64,000 nt of DNA, from the NCBI RefSeq assembly GCF_009827515.1, contig NZ_WTYO01000005.1, positions 124,001 through 188,000 of the forward strand, given 5' to 3'. The position numbers were made by a program, and so were the translations under genes. This DNA comes from Pelagerythrobacter marinus. Its GTDB lineage: Bacteria > Pseudomonadota > Alphaproteobacteria > Sphingomonadales > Sphingomonadaceae. The notes under the pieces were generated by a model. The model was not told the origin of the DNA, did not search any database, and saw only the letters and a list, made by a program, of their open reading frames with translations. Each line of letters begins with the position of its first letter. Positions within the stretch are counted from its first letter, which is position 1. Shown here one piece after another: positions 8,007-15,425 of this stretch.

Positions 8007-8234
8007 TGCCTGCTGCCGCCACGGCCCCGGATCGCCCGCCGCCTCGGCCCGCATCCATCCGGTCTTGCGCCGCTCGTCGCCAAGCAAGCCGTCCAGGAAC
8101 GCTCCGGCGGACGCCGCCACGCGCTCTTGCGTGAAAAGCCCCCGCATCCGCGCCTTCACATCCCGTAGCGATGACGCCCATAGCTCCAGCGCCGTCTCGA
8201 TCGGTGCACCACTCATCCACGGCCTCCCTGCCAT
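8007..8234 (-). pseudogene. Truncated IS701-type transposase, N-terminal fragment
   Basis: About 76 residues that resemble the beginning of IS701-family DDE transposases: LWASSLRDVKARMRGLF, AGAFLDGLLGDERRKTGWMRAEAAGD and PWRQQA. These transposases are normally over 350 residues and carry their DDE triad further on; here homology stops after residue 76 and a stop follows within ten codons. The fragment adjoins the relict receptor C-terminus, so a deletion has fused the two. Family assignment rests on recalled sequence pattern. Confidence 0.62.
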
Positions 8235-8282
8235 GGAGACCCATTGATTCAGAGTTTCACCGAAAGCGCAACTGTAATGCTA

Positions 8283-9126
8283 GGGTCCGGACTCATTTAG
8301 AGCCACCATGTGACGAAGGCGGCAATGGCGATGGTTGCCATGAGTGTTTTGATATTGCGATCGAACCGGGTGGCTACGCGGCGCCAGTCTTTGAAGCGGC
8401 AGAACATGCGCTCGACGACGTTGCGCGGGCGGTAGATTTGCCGATCGTGTTCGATCGGGACCTTGCGGTTGGACTCTGACGGGATGACCGGCGTCGTGCC
8501 GCGTTCGGTCAGCCATGAACGCAAGGCGTTGTTGTCGTAACCTTTGTCAGCGACCAGATGATCTGAAGGCGGGACAGCCTTGATCGCCAGAATGGCGACC
8601 TTGGCATCGTGGGTGTTACCTAGCGTCAGCAGGAGGACGTGGGGTCGGCCCTTCTCGTCGCAGATGGCATGGAGCTTGGTGTTCCTGCCGCCTTTGGTGA
8701 TGCCGATACCATGAGCCAAGCCCCCCTTTTGCGCCACCAGCAGTGCGGTGAACCTTGATGCACGAGCTGTCGATGAACAGCCTGGATGGCACGCCGTCGA
8801 TCCCGGCAAGGTCGGCAAAGATGCGCTCCCACACGCCTCGCTCGGCCCAGCGCCGGAAGCGGTTGTAGAGCGTCTTCTTCAGGCCATAGATGTGCTCTGG
8901 GCAATCAGCCCAGCGACCACCGCTCTTCGCATGGACAATGCCGGAGAGCACCCGCCGATCATCTACCCGCGGCATCCCACGAGTATCCTGCGGCAGGAGC
9001 GGTTCGATCCGCGCCCATTGCTCGTGCGAAAACCAGAAGAAATCCGCCACCTGTCATGCCTCCTCACTGGAGGCAGGTGAATCATATCCCGGCGCTGCTG
9101 TGAATCCCGTTTATGGGTCCGGACCC
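8283..9126 (-). mobile_element. IS5-family (IS427-group type) insertion sequence A
   Basis: 844 bases bounded by imperfect inverted repeats: GGGTCCGGACTCATTTA at the left and, read inward from the right, GGGTCCGGACCCATAAA. The element is flanked by CTAG on both sides (8280-8283 and 9126-9129, overlapping the terminal G/C), so the target duplication is TA or CTAG, as is usual for this group. One transposase, in two frames, fills it. Confidence 0.85.
8297..9050 (-). CDS. IS5-family transposase in two overlapping frames (IS A)
   Basis: The first frame (start GTG 9050) encodes the DUF4096-like N-terminal domain (WARIEPLLP, RWADCPEHIYGLKKTLYNRFRRWAERGVWERIF) and the first catalytic Asp in FIDSSCIKVHRTAGGAKGG. 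The second frame, to the stop at 8297, carries GITKGGRNTKLHA, VADKGYD (second Asp) and RNVVERMFCRFKDWRRVATRFD (Glu). The two overlap at AAAAGGGGGG (8721-8730). The second frame is +1 relative to the first; a single ORF would result if the G-run were five. Either slippage produces the fusion or the copy carries a one-base insertion and is dead. Confidence 0.8.
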
Positions 9127-9128
9127 TA

Positions 9129-9977
9129 GGCCGTGTTGACAAAAGGGATTCCCAAGGAGGCCAGCTTCTGATTCAAGGCTGCTTTTTGAGGAGCAGTCAT
9201 GGGCCGTGGCGATTTGTCGGACGCGGAGTGGGAGTTGATCGGGCCACTGCCGCCGCCTGAAAGTGGTCGCTGGGCTCGGCCTTCGGGCGATAACCGGCGC
9301 TTTCTCAATGGGATGCTTCACGTGCTGCGGGTCGGCTGCCCCTGGCGCGACATGCACGAGCGCTACGGCAAATGGAACTCGGTCTATGTGCGCCTCCGTC
9401 GCTGGGCCGAACAGGGTGTCTGGGATGCTCTCCTGCAGACACTGGTCGATCTGGGTCTTACCGACGACTGGCAGCACATGATCGACAGCATCAGCGTTCG
9501 CGGCCACGTCTCGGCAGCGGGCGGAAAAGGGGGGCTTGTGCGAACGCTCTTGGTCGATCACGCGGCGGCTTTACGAGCAGAATCCACGCCCACTGCGACA
9601 ATCAAGGACTGCCTGTCGGCTTCATCCTGTCTGGCGGCGAGGCCTCCGATTACACCGCTGCCGAACCGCTGATGGCGATCCCCGTTGCCACACCCAAGGC
9701 GCTGCTCGCGGACAAGGGCTATGATGGTGATCGCTTCCGGGAAAGCCTGCTGGTCAGGGGCATCCTGCCGATCATCCCGCCCCGCTCCAACCGCAGGGTA
9801 CCACAACATCCCGACTATCGCCGCTACAAGGACCGCAACCGCGTCGATCGCATGTTCGGAAAGCTCAAACAGCAGCGCCGCATCGCCACCCGCTATGACA
9901 AAACACTTCTCTCCTTCGAAAGCTTCCTCAATCTCGCCGCCACGCGACTATGGCTGAAGTCTTTTGTCAACATGGCC
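9129..9977 (+). mobile_element. IS5-family (IS427-group type) insertion sequence B
   Basis: 849 bases with inverted repeats GGCCGTGTTGACAAAAG (left) and GGCCATGTTGACAAAAG (right, read inward), one mismatch. It is flanked by TA/CTAG, and the left CTAG (9126-9129) is the same copy that borders IS A, so the elements stand head to tail with one shared target motif. The transposase differs clearly from that of IS A; the two are not copies of each other. Confidence 0.88.
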
Positions 9978-9980
9978 TAG
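9199..9980 (+). CDS. IS5-family transposase in two overlapping frames (IS B)
   Basis: The first frame (ATG 9199) gives LSDAEWELIGPLPPPE, GMLHVLRVGCPWRDMHERYGKW and MIDSISVRGHVSAAGGKGG. The second frame, -1 relative to the first, continues ACANALGRSRGGFTSRIHAHCD, LLADKGYDGDRF and DRMFGKLKQQRRIATRYDK to the stop at 9978-9980. The join lies on GGAAAAGGGGGGC, a typical slippery run for IS427-group elements, so a full-length DDE transposase can be produced by frameshifting. The TAG stop is not inside the element: it is formed by the CTAG target at its right edge. Confidence 0.85.
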
Positions 9981-10387
9981 TCTACATCCGTCTCCTGCTT
10001 CCCGCGGAACTTCTCTTGCTGAAGCGCCGCGGCCGCACTCCATTTGTCGAGAGGCATCATGCCTGGCACGACCAACACCCCACCCCTTGATGATTGAGGC
10101 TGGTTACAGCCCGCCTGCGTTCTGAGTGCGTTGAGATGCTTGCTGGCAGCAATATCGCCCTTGGCAGCCTTTCGCTGAATTGCCATCAGCTCGAGTTCCA
10201 ACATCGTCACCGACCTGCCCAAAATGTCGACCTCCTCGCTTGCGACGCGCTCGAGCATTGACCGAAGATCGACCGACGCCTTTTGTTTTTTCGGGCGTCC
10301 AGCGGGGTTACCCGACTGCCCCTTCCGAAAGCGTGAATGCCTGGGGGGTCTGCCATAACCGACAGTGTAGTCGTCCTCATCGCTCAT
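9977..10387 (-). CDS. DUF5681 domain protein
   Basis: 136 residues from the ATG at 10387. Residues about 9-35 read VGYGRPPRHSRFRKGQSGNPAGRPKK, the signature of DUF5681, a basic module common in phage- and plasmid-borne genes of alphaproteobacteria. The rest is helical (VDLRSMLERVASEEVDI, MLELELMAIQRKAAKGDIAASKHLNAL) and may act as a small nucleic-acid-associated or packaging-like protein; no function is proven. It is the last gene of a minus-strand run behind the XRE, unknown and methyltransferase genes. Its TAG stop lies on the CTAG target used by IS B, so the insertion occurred exactly at the end of the gene without shortening it. Confidence 0.8.
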   Translation of the reverse strand: MSDEDDYTVGYGRPPRHSRFRKGQSGNPAGRPKKQKASVDLRSMLERVASEEVDILGRSVTMLELELMAIQRKAAKGDIAASKHLNALRTQAGCNQPQSSRGGVLVVPGMMPLDKWSAAAALQQEKFRGKQETDVD

Positions 10388-10512
10388 TGTGTTTCCCGAA
10401 TTGCTAATGATGAACCGCGCCCGGATGGAGAAATGCGGAGCTGAAAACACTCATTCCAATTCTCGGGAAAACCCGTGAGCAGACGCGGGGCAAGCCGGTG
10501 TTGCTTCGATGC

Positions 10513-11838
10513 CTACGCTTCCAGATCCGCAGCGAGCGCGGCGCAGTCGTCAAAGCTCACTCCGGAGCTGGCGAGAAGCGCCGTACCGCCCGTGGCCTCC
10601 TGCCACCGCCGGATGGCGACATCGACATAGCGAGGATCGAGCTCGACTGCCCTCGCACGGCGGCCGGTCTGCTCAGCCGCGATGATGGTCGTTCCCGAAC
10701 CTGAGAAGGCATCGAGAACAATACCGCCACGCCGCGAGCAATCCCGTATGGCATCTGCCACCATCGCAACGGGCTTTACCGTCGGATGCATGGCGAGTTC
10801 CTCGTCGCGTGCCGCCTTGAGGGAATTGACGCCTGCGTAATCCCAGACGTTGGTCCGATAGCGCCCGTGCTGGCCAAGCCCGAAGTTGTTGATATGCGCC
10901 GCGCTGCCATTTTTGAAGACGAACACCAACTCGTGCTTCGACCGATAGAACGCCCCCATGCCGCCGTTGTCCTTGTTCCAGACGACGAGGTTTTTCAGCT
11001 CCGAATAGGCCGCCCGGCCGGCGACAAGCAGTTCGCCCATATGGCGCCAGTCCATACAGATGAAATGAACGGCACCATCGGCGCTGAATGCTGCGAGATT
11101 GCTGGCAACACGCGTGAGGAAGCCGGTGAATTCAGCCTCGCTCATTTCGCCCGAGGCCATCACGAACTCGTCATGCTTCACCTTGCCCAGCCCGCAGATG
11201 TGACCGTTGACCGGCACATTGTAGGGCGGATCAGTGAAGACCATCTGTGCCTTCTCGTCACCGAGGAGTCGGCGATAGACCTCCGAATCGGTCGCATCGC
11301 CACAGATGATCGCATGATCGCCGAGAAGCCAGATGTCGCCGGCGCGGGTTACGACAGGCTGGCTCTTGTCGATGTCGATCGGCTGTTCTTCCGGCGCATC
11401 CGGATCGAGCGTGCTCAGCAGCGCTTCGATCTCGGCCTCATCGAAGCCGGTGAGAGCGAGCTCGAACTCCTGGTCGAGTTCGGCGATGGTCTCGAATTCC
11501 AGCGCCAGCAGCGAATTGTCCCAGCCGGCCAGCTCCGCAAGCCGGTTGTCCGCAATGACATAGGCTCGCTTCTCGGCCTCGGTCATATGTTCAAGGCGCA
11601 GTACCGGTACATGGCTCATCCCCAGAATCTTTGCCGCCTCGATGCGACCATGACCTGCGACGACCGAGTTCTTGCCGTCCACAAGCACGGGATTGGTGAA
11701 GCCAAAGCGCCTGATGCTGTCGGCAATCTGCTTCAGCTGCTTCTTCGAGTGTGTGCGTGCGTTGCGCTCGTGCGGAACGAGCTCGCCGACGGCGACGCTT
11801 TCGAGCCGCTCCGGGCTGATTATGGGCAAGTGGGACAT
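10513..11838 (-). CDS. ParB-domain / site-specific DNA methyltransferase fusion
   Basis: 441 residues. Residues 10-100 form a ParB/Srx-like nuclease-fold domain (NARTHSKKQLKQIADSI, VVAGHGR at 60-65, VIADNRLAELAGWD at 94-107). Residues 165-425 form a beta-type amino-methyltransferase: catalytic DPPY at 203-206, HPTVKPV at 351-357 and the S-adenosylmethionine loop DAFSGSGTT at 376-384. The DPPY-before-FxGxG order fits N6-adenine or N4-cytosine methylation. Such fusions are frequent on phages and integrative elements, often as orphan methylases. Here it sits with a small XRE regulator and, divergently, a nuclease-like gene, so a restriction-modification role is possible but unproven. Confidence 0.92.
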   Translation of the reverse strand: MSHLPIISPERLESVAVGELVPHERNARTHSKKQLKQIADSIRRFGFTNPVLVDGKNSVVAGHGRIEAAKILGMSHVPVLRLEHMTEAEKRAYVIADNRLAELAGWDNSLLALEFETIAELDQEFELALTGFDEAEIEALLSTLDPDAPEEQPIDIDKSQPVVTRAGDIWLLGDHAIICGDATDSEVYRRLLGDEKAQMVFTDPPYNVPVNGHICGLGKVKHDEFVMASGEMSEAEFTGFLTRVASNLAAFSADGAVHFICMDWRHMGELLVAGRAAYSELKNLVVWNKDNGGMGAFYRSKHELVFVFKNGSAAHINNFGLGQHGRYRTNVWDYAGVNSLKAARDEELAMHPTVKPVAMVADAIRDCSRRGGIVLDAFSGSGTTIIAAEQTGRRARAVELDPRYVDVAIRRWQEATGGTALLASSGVSFDDCAALAADLEA

Positions 11839-11905
11839 GTCCGGGTGCTCTCCTCGTCTGATGGAAAGCGCCTGATGTCAGTTGCCCGCAGGCAAAGCCC
11901 TCATA

Positions 11906-12337
11906 TTAATTTCGCGGATTATTTCGTGAGGAGATGAGATTGCGGACGCTCTCCGGTTCCATGCCAAAGCGCTTTCCGATCATTTCGCAGAGCCGATCAG
12001 CTGGGCCGGAACTCCCGCGTAACTTTCGTTTGCCGCGGCGTTCACGTGCCATCCGCTTTTGCAAGCGGGGAAGCAGATGCTCGTAGAGCGCGATAATGTA
12101 GAGTTCCTTCAGCTCCTGTGACGGTCTTCGCCTTCTACCTCGTTTGGCGGGAAGCGGTTTCTCCAGTGCGCGGACCACATGATCCCGAAGTATATCATCT
12201 GGCACGAGCTCGGGATTTGCCTCGATGATGCGTATCAGATCCGGGTTGAGGATCTGCTCGCCTCTTTTCGCACGCCTGTGCAACCATCCGACACTCGAAG
12301 GATCGAACTGGAAATGGGGGCTGTTCGAATCGTGCAC
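11906..12337 (-). CDS. Hypothetical protein of the accessory island
   Basis: 143 residues, GTG start, beginning 6 bases after the stop of the XRE gene, so likely co-transcribed. It is strongly basic in the middle (KPLPAKRGRRRRPSQELKEL and RMARERRGKRKLRG), mostly helical, without membrane segments. I recognise no family. The N-terminal FQFDPSSVGWLHRRAKRGEQI and the C-terminal GMEPESVRNLISSR could be small DNA-binding modules, but that is conjecture. Its fixed position between regulator and methyltransferase suggests an accessory or specificity role in the same module. Confidence 0.65.
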   Translation of the reverse strand: MHDSNSPHFQFDPSSVGWLHRRAKRGEQILNPDLIRIIEANPELVPDDILRDHVVRALEKPLPAKRGRRRRPSQELKELYIIALYEHLLPRLQKRMARERRGKRKLRGSSGPADRLCEMIGKRFGMEPESVRNLISSRNNPRN

Positions 12338-12343
12338 TCGAAG

Positions 12344-12559
12344 TCAACACTCAGAGCGACGGAGCAGCTCGCTGAGCTCGACATCGAGGCCTCGGGCAAA
12401 CTTCTCCGCGAGCAAAAGCGTCGGGTTTCGGAGACCACGCTCGACACCCGAGACATAGGTCCGGTCTATACCGGCTGCAAAGCCGAACTCTTCCTGCGAC
12501 AGGCCCTTCTCCAGCCGAAGCCGGCGCACATTCGTGCCAAAGACCTGTCGAACATCCAT
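12344..12559 (-). CDS. XRE-family (Cro/C1-type HTH) small regulator
   Basis: 71 residues, essentially a single helix-turn-helix domain: FGTNVRRLRLEKGLSQEEFGFAAGIDRTYVSGVERG, with GLSQEEFGFAAG as helix 2-turn and DRTYVSGVERG as the recognition helix, then a third helix pair (PTLLLAEKFARGLDVELSELL). Size and layout match the controller (C) proteins of restriction-modification systems, which also tend to be 70-100 residues, and also phage Cro-like repressors. It heads the minus-strand run and is divergent from the nuclease-like gene across about 90 bases, so it is well placed to control both directions. Confidence 0.87.
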   Translation of the reverse strand: MDVRQVFGTNVRRLRLEKGLSQEEFGFAAGIDRTYVSGVERGLRNPTLLLAEKFARGLDVELSELLRRSEC

Positions 12560-12650
12560 GCGCCGACAGGGCCGCCATTATGCCAATCGGTCTACGGACG
12601 ATGAGTCACAATTTGCTCGACTTCGCAGCCGGAGGAAGCAACGTGGAGAC

Positions 12651-13541
12651 ATGGCTCCAGACGAACCCGCCTATCTTCGCTCCGCTGACCTCGAGAAAGT
12701 CCCCGAACATCGATTTGTCGCTGAGCTGACCAGCCGCCTCTGGCTTGATGGTTGCCGGGATTTTGAAGTGCTTCGTTCCGAAGTCGACACCAGCGGCTAC
12801 GATCTCGTGGTCGAGGCCAGGAGCGTACTCCGGCACATCCAGCTCAAATCGATGGCAAGAGGTGGAAAGAAGCGGAGCGTGACAGTCAATATGCGCCTTG
12901 CTTCGAAGCAGGCGGGCTGCGTTATCTGGTGTGACTACAATCCGGCTACGCTTGAGCTCGGCCCGTTCCGATGGTTCGGTACACTTCCGGGTCTTGGTCT
13001 TCCGGATCCTGGCGACAAGGTCGCCAGGCATTCAAAAGGGGATGCAAACGGGTCAAAAAACCTGCGAGGCGGACATCGGGTTCTCCGCAAATCGAAATTC
13101 GTCGAGGTCCCGACACTTGGCGACCTCCTGCCCTTCCTCTTCGGCTACGATGACACCGACGAGATCAAACTCTTGCGTCACAGCATGTGCGGCACGCTTG
13201 CAAGCACTACGCCCGCCTGGCTGCAGGAGGTTTGCGCGGGTCACTTCGATAACATCCCCGAGGACCTGCAGTGGAAAGACTCGGTCGAACTCGCACATCT
13301 CGTTGAAGGATATGACCTCGCCGCCCTTCTGGGTCTTGGAGACCCTTTTGAGTTCGACGAAAGGCAACTCGCCTTCGCGCTCGAAAGAGGCAGCTGGAAA
13401 GGCGGGCCCGCGGCGCTCTGGGCGACCCTGTTTCTGGAACATCGCCGATGGCGAACTGCGCCGATCGAACCCGATCCCGGTATGCGGCTACTGCTGGATC
13501 GCCTCTGCCAACAGCTGATTGAACGGCTGAAAAGAGCATAG
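12651..13541 (+). CDS. Unknown protein with a possible PD-(D/E)xK-like nuclease signature
   Basis: 296 residues from the ATG at 12651 (GGAGG in the leader); the frame is open upstream to 12534 but that part has no conserved look. Residues 20-70 read FVAELTSRLW, LRSEVDTSGYDLVVE and RHIQLKS. Glu43/Asp51 followed by Gln64-x-Lys66 fits the D...QxK variant of PD-(D/E)xK nucleases and the DUF4365/Mrr-like pattern of a helix, a GYDLVVE strand and a xQxK strand. The C-terminal half (SVELAHLVEGYDLAALLGLGDP) is unknown. Together with the divergent XRE and methyltransferase genes this suggests a restriction endonuclease, but the fold call is by eye and needs profile comparison. Confidence 0.72.
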   Translation: MAPDEPAYLRSADLEKVPEHRFVAELTSRLWLDGCRDFEVLRSEVDTSGYDLVVEARSVLRHIQLKSMARGGKKRSVTVNMRLASKQAGCVIWCDYNPATLELGPFRWFGTLPGLGLPDPGDKVARHSKGDANGSKNLRGGHRVLRKSKFVEVPTLGDLLPFLFGYDDTDEIKLLRHSMCGTLASTTPAWLQEVCAGHFDNIPEDLQWKDSVELAHLVEGYDLAALLGLGDPFEFDERQLAFALERGSWKGGPAALWATLFLEHRRWRTAPIEPDPGMRLLLDRLCQQLIERLKRA

Positions 13542-13841
13542 GCTGGGCCGCCCTGATACGGCGCCCACGATCCCTGTTCGCGGAGGAAACTTCCCTGATC
13601 GGTCGAGGTCGATTCCCTGTTATCAGGAATAGGGAAATTCGAGCGCAAGACGCGGATGACCGCGCCTTTCACAGCGTAGGTAGCAGCCGGTTCGCTTCAG
13701 TTCCTGCAAATCTCCCTGTTTTCGGCCATTATCAGGGAAAGAGAATGAGGCGGGTTCGCTCCGGACTGCGTCGCGCACCAATCCCCTTCCCATCCTTTCG
13801 CGGATTTGCCGGCGCCCGGCGCGGCGGCACGCACAGGCAAA
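13542..13841. other. Non-coding stretch with repeated TCCCTG/CAGGGA motifs
   Basis: About 300 bases with no supported gene. It has TTCCCTG or CTCCCTG at three or more places (near 13590, 13613 and 13711) and complementary CAGGAA/CAGGGA near 13625 and 13732, giving CCTGTTATCAGG and CCCTG...CAGGG dyads. It lies where accessory DNA gives way to the host-like high-GC peptide locus, so it may be an eroded mobile-element end. Confidence 0.45.
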
Positions 13842-13878
13842 GGCGCATGCGCGGCCCGAAGACCGCGCATGCGCCCCT
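13842..13878 (-). terminator. Hairpin terminator of the S10/class V operon
   Basis: Perfect 13-base-pair hairpin GGCGCATGCGCGG / CCGCGCATGCGCC with an 8-base loop, followed on the minus strand by a short TTT. It lies about 40 bases after the TAA of the carboxypeptidase at 13917. Confidence 0.6.
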
Positions 13879-13916
13879 GTGGGCGCGGAGGGTCGGCCGC
13901 GCCCGGGGATAGACGG

Positions 13917-15425
13917 TTACTGCCCGCCGGCGGAAAGCCCCCTGGCCCAGAGCCGCATGTCGGCCGCCATGGCCGCCAGCTGTTCCGGGTCTTCGAAGAC
14001 CGAGTGGCCGGCCGGGTAGAGTTTCGACGTGCGCCGTCCCTCGCCGATGCCGGCCTGGTCGAGCGCGAAGAGCCCGGCATAGGCCGGGGTGGTTATGTCG
14101 TAGAGGCCGCCCACGGTGAGGAGGCTGAGATCGGGCTTCAGCTCGAACGCCCGCGCCAGGTAGGGCGTGAAGCGCGCGCTGCGATAGGATGTCCCTTCGC
14201 CCCAGCCCCACTTGAAATTGATGCCCAGGTTCAGGCTCCGGTACGGGCTGGGCAGGGTATAGCCGAGCTCGTCCGCCAGGTAGGCGGCGATCGTCTCCCC
14301 GGTCGACGTGCCCAGCGTCATCGAGGGGTCGTCGAACGGCGGCTGGAAGTTCGATTCGGCGATCGCGCGCGTGGCCCGCGCGTCGAGCTGGCCGGTCCGC
14401 AGCCCCCGGTCCGCCAGCAGGCCGAGCATGAAGCCCTGCTTGTCCAGCCGCAGGTCGTTTTCGAGCAGGGTCGCGACCGGCAGGCCGACCAGCGAGGCAA
14501 GCCGCCGCGCGATCGCCGCCTTTTCGCGCGGCTCGAGCGAGGGCCCGCGGATGAGCGCGCCGGCATAGTCTTCCTGCGCGAAGCGGAGCGCCTCGTCGTA
14601 GACCTGCTGCACGCTCCGGCCGCGGCGCTCGATCGCCCCGTGATACCAGGCCACGGCGGCCAGCGTCGGCAGGAGCACGACGTCGCGGATCACCGGGCCA
14701 CCGGCGTCGCCGATCGACATCGACAGGAGCGCGACGCCATCGGGCAGCGGCAGGTCGCCGTCGGCCTGCGCGCCCAGCATGGCAAGCGCGCGGGCCGAGC
14801 CGTAGCTTTCGCCGACGAGGGCAAAGGGGGAGCCGGTGCGCCCGTTCGCCTCGCGCCAGGCCTGGACGACTTCGGCCACGGCGCGCGCGTCGCCCGATAC
14901 CGAAAAGAGGCTCGACGGATCGGTCCCGGCAACCGGCATGCTCGCGCCGGTGCCGGGCGGATCGACGAAGACGAGGTCCGCCACGTCGAGCAGGCTGTGC
15001 GGATTGTTCACCAGCGTGCGCCCGTCCGGCCCGAACACCCGCGGTCCGAATGCCTCCATGTGCAGCGGCGAGGAGGAGGCGCCCGGCCCGCCGTTGAAGA
15101 CGAACAGGACCGGCCGCCGCGCCGGGTCGGCATCGCGCGCGACATAGGCGTAAGTGACGACCACGGCCGCCGCCTCGCCTGCCGCGTTGGCCACCGGCGT
15201 TTCGGTAACGATCGCGTCGTAGGCGACCCGCTGCCCGCCGAATTCGCCGGCATGGCGGGTCGTGACGACCGCGCTGCCGGCCGTGTCGCGCGGGACCATC
15301 GGCTCCATCGCGCGCAGGAACGAAGGCGGCATCGGCCGGTCGAATTCCTGCGCCTGGGCGGGCGCGGCGCCGAGCGCCAGCGCACTGGCGGCGAGGGCGA
15401 GGGACAGTGGGCGTCGGATGATCAT
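13917..15425 (-). CDS. S10 family serine carboxypeptidase, secreted (paralogue 1)
   Basis: 502 residues with a Sec signal (RRPLSLALAASALALGAAPAQAQ). Hallmarks of peptidase family S10: oxyanion/substrate segment FVFNGGPGASS, nucleophile in GESYGSARA (Ser near 204), catalytic Asp in GGLYDITTP and His in YPAGHSVFED. S10 enzymes release C-terminal amino acids from peptides at acid to neutral pH; bacterial ones act in the periplasm or outside. The start ATG at 15425 overlaps the stop of the upstream class V PLP enzyme (ATGA), so the two are coupled. Two further S10 paralogues lie at 16894 and 22897, so this locus is specialised for peptide-like substrates. Confidence 0.9.
   Translation of the reverse strand: MIIRRPLSLALAASALALGAAPAQAQEFDRPMPPSFLRAMEPMVPRDTAGSAVVTTRHAGEFGGQRVAYDAIVTETPVANAAGEAAAVVVTYAYVARDADPARRPVLFVFNGGPGASSSPLHMEAFGPRVFGPDGRTLVNNPHSLLDVADLVFVDPPGTGASMPVAGTDPSSLFSVSGDARAVAEVVQAWREANGRTGSPFALVGESYGSARALAMLGAQADGDLPLPDGVALLSMSIGDAGGPVIRDVVLLPTLAAVAWYHGAIERRGRSVQQVYDEALRFAQEDYAGALIRGPSLEPREKAAIARRLASLVGLPVATLLENDLRLDKQGFMLGLLADRGLRTGQLDARATRAIAESNFQPPFDDPSMTLGTSTGETIAAYLADELGYTLPSPYRSLNLGINFKWGWGEGTSYRSARFTPYLARAFELKPDLSLLTVGGLYDITTPAYAGLFALDQAGIGEGRRTSKLYPAGHSVFEDPEQLAAMAADMRLWARGLSAGGQ

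Noticed and set aside
12344-13541. XRE plus divergent gene as a toxin-antitoxin pair
   Set aside because: The 296-residue partner is much larger than usual toxins, is not co-directional with the regulator, and looks nuclease-like with a methylase gene close by; a restriction-type module explains more.
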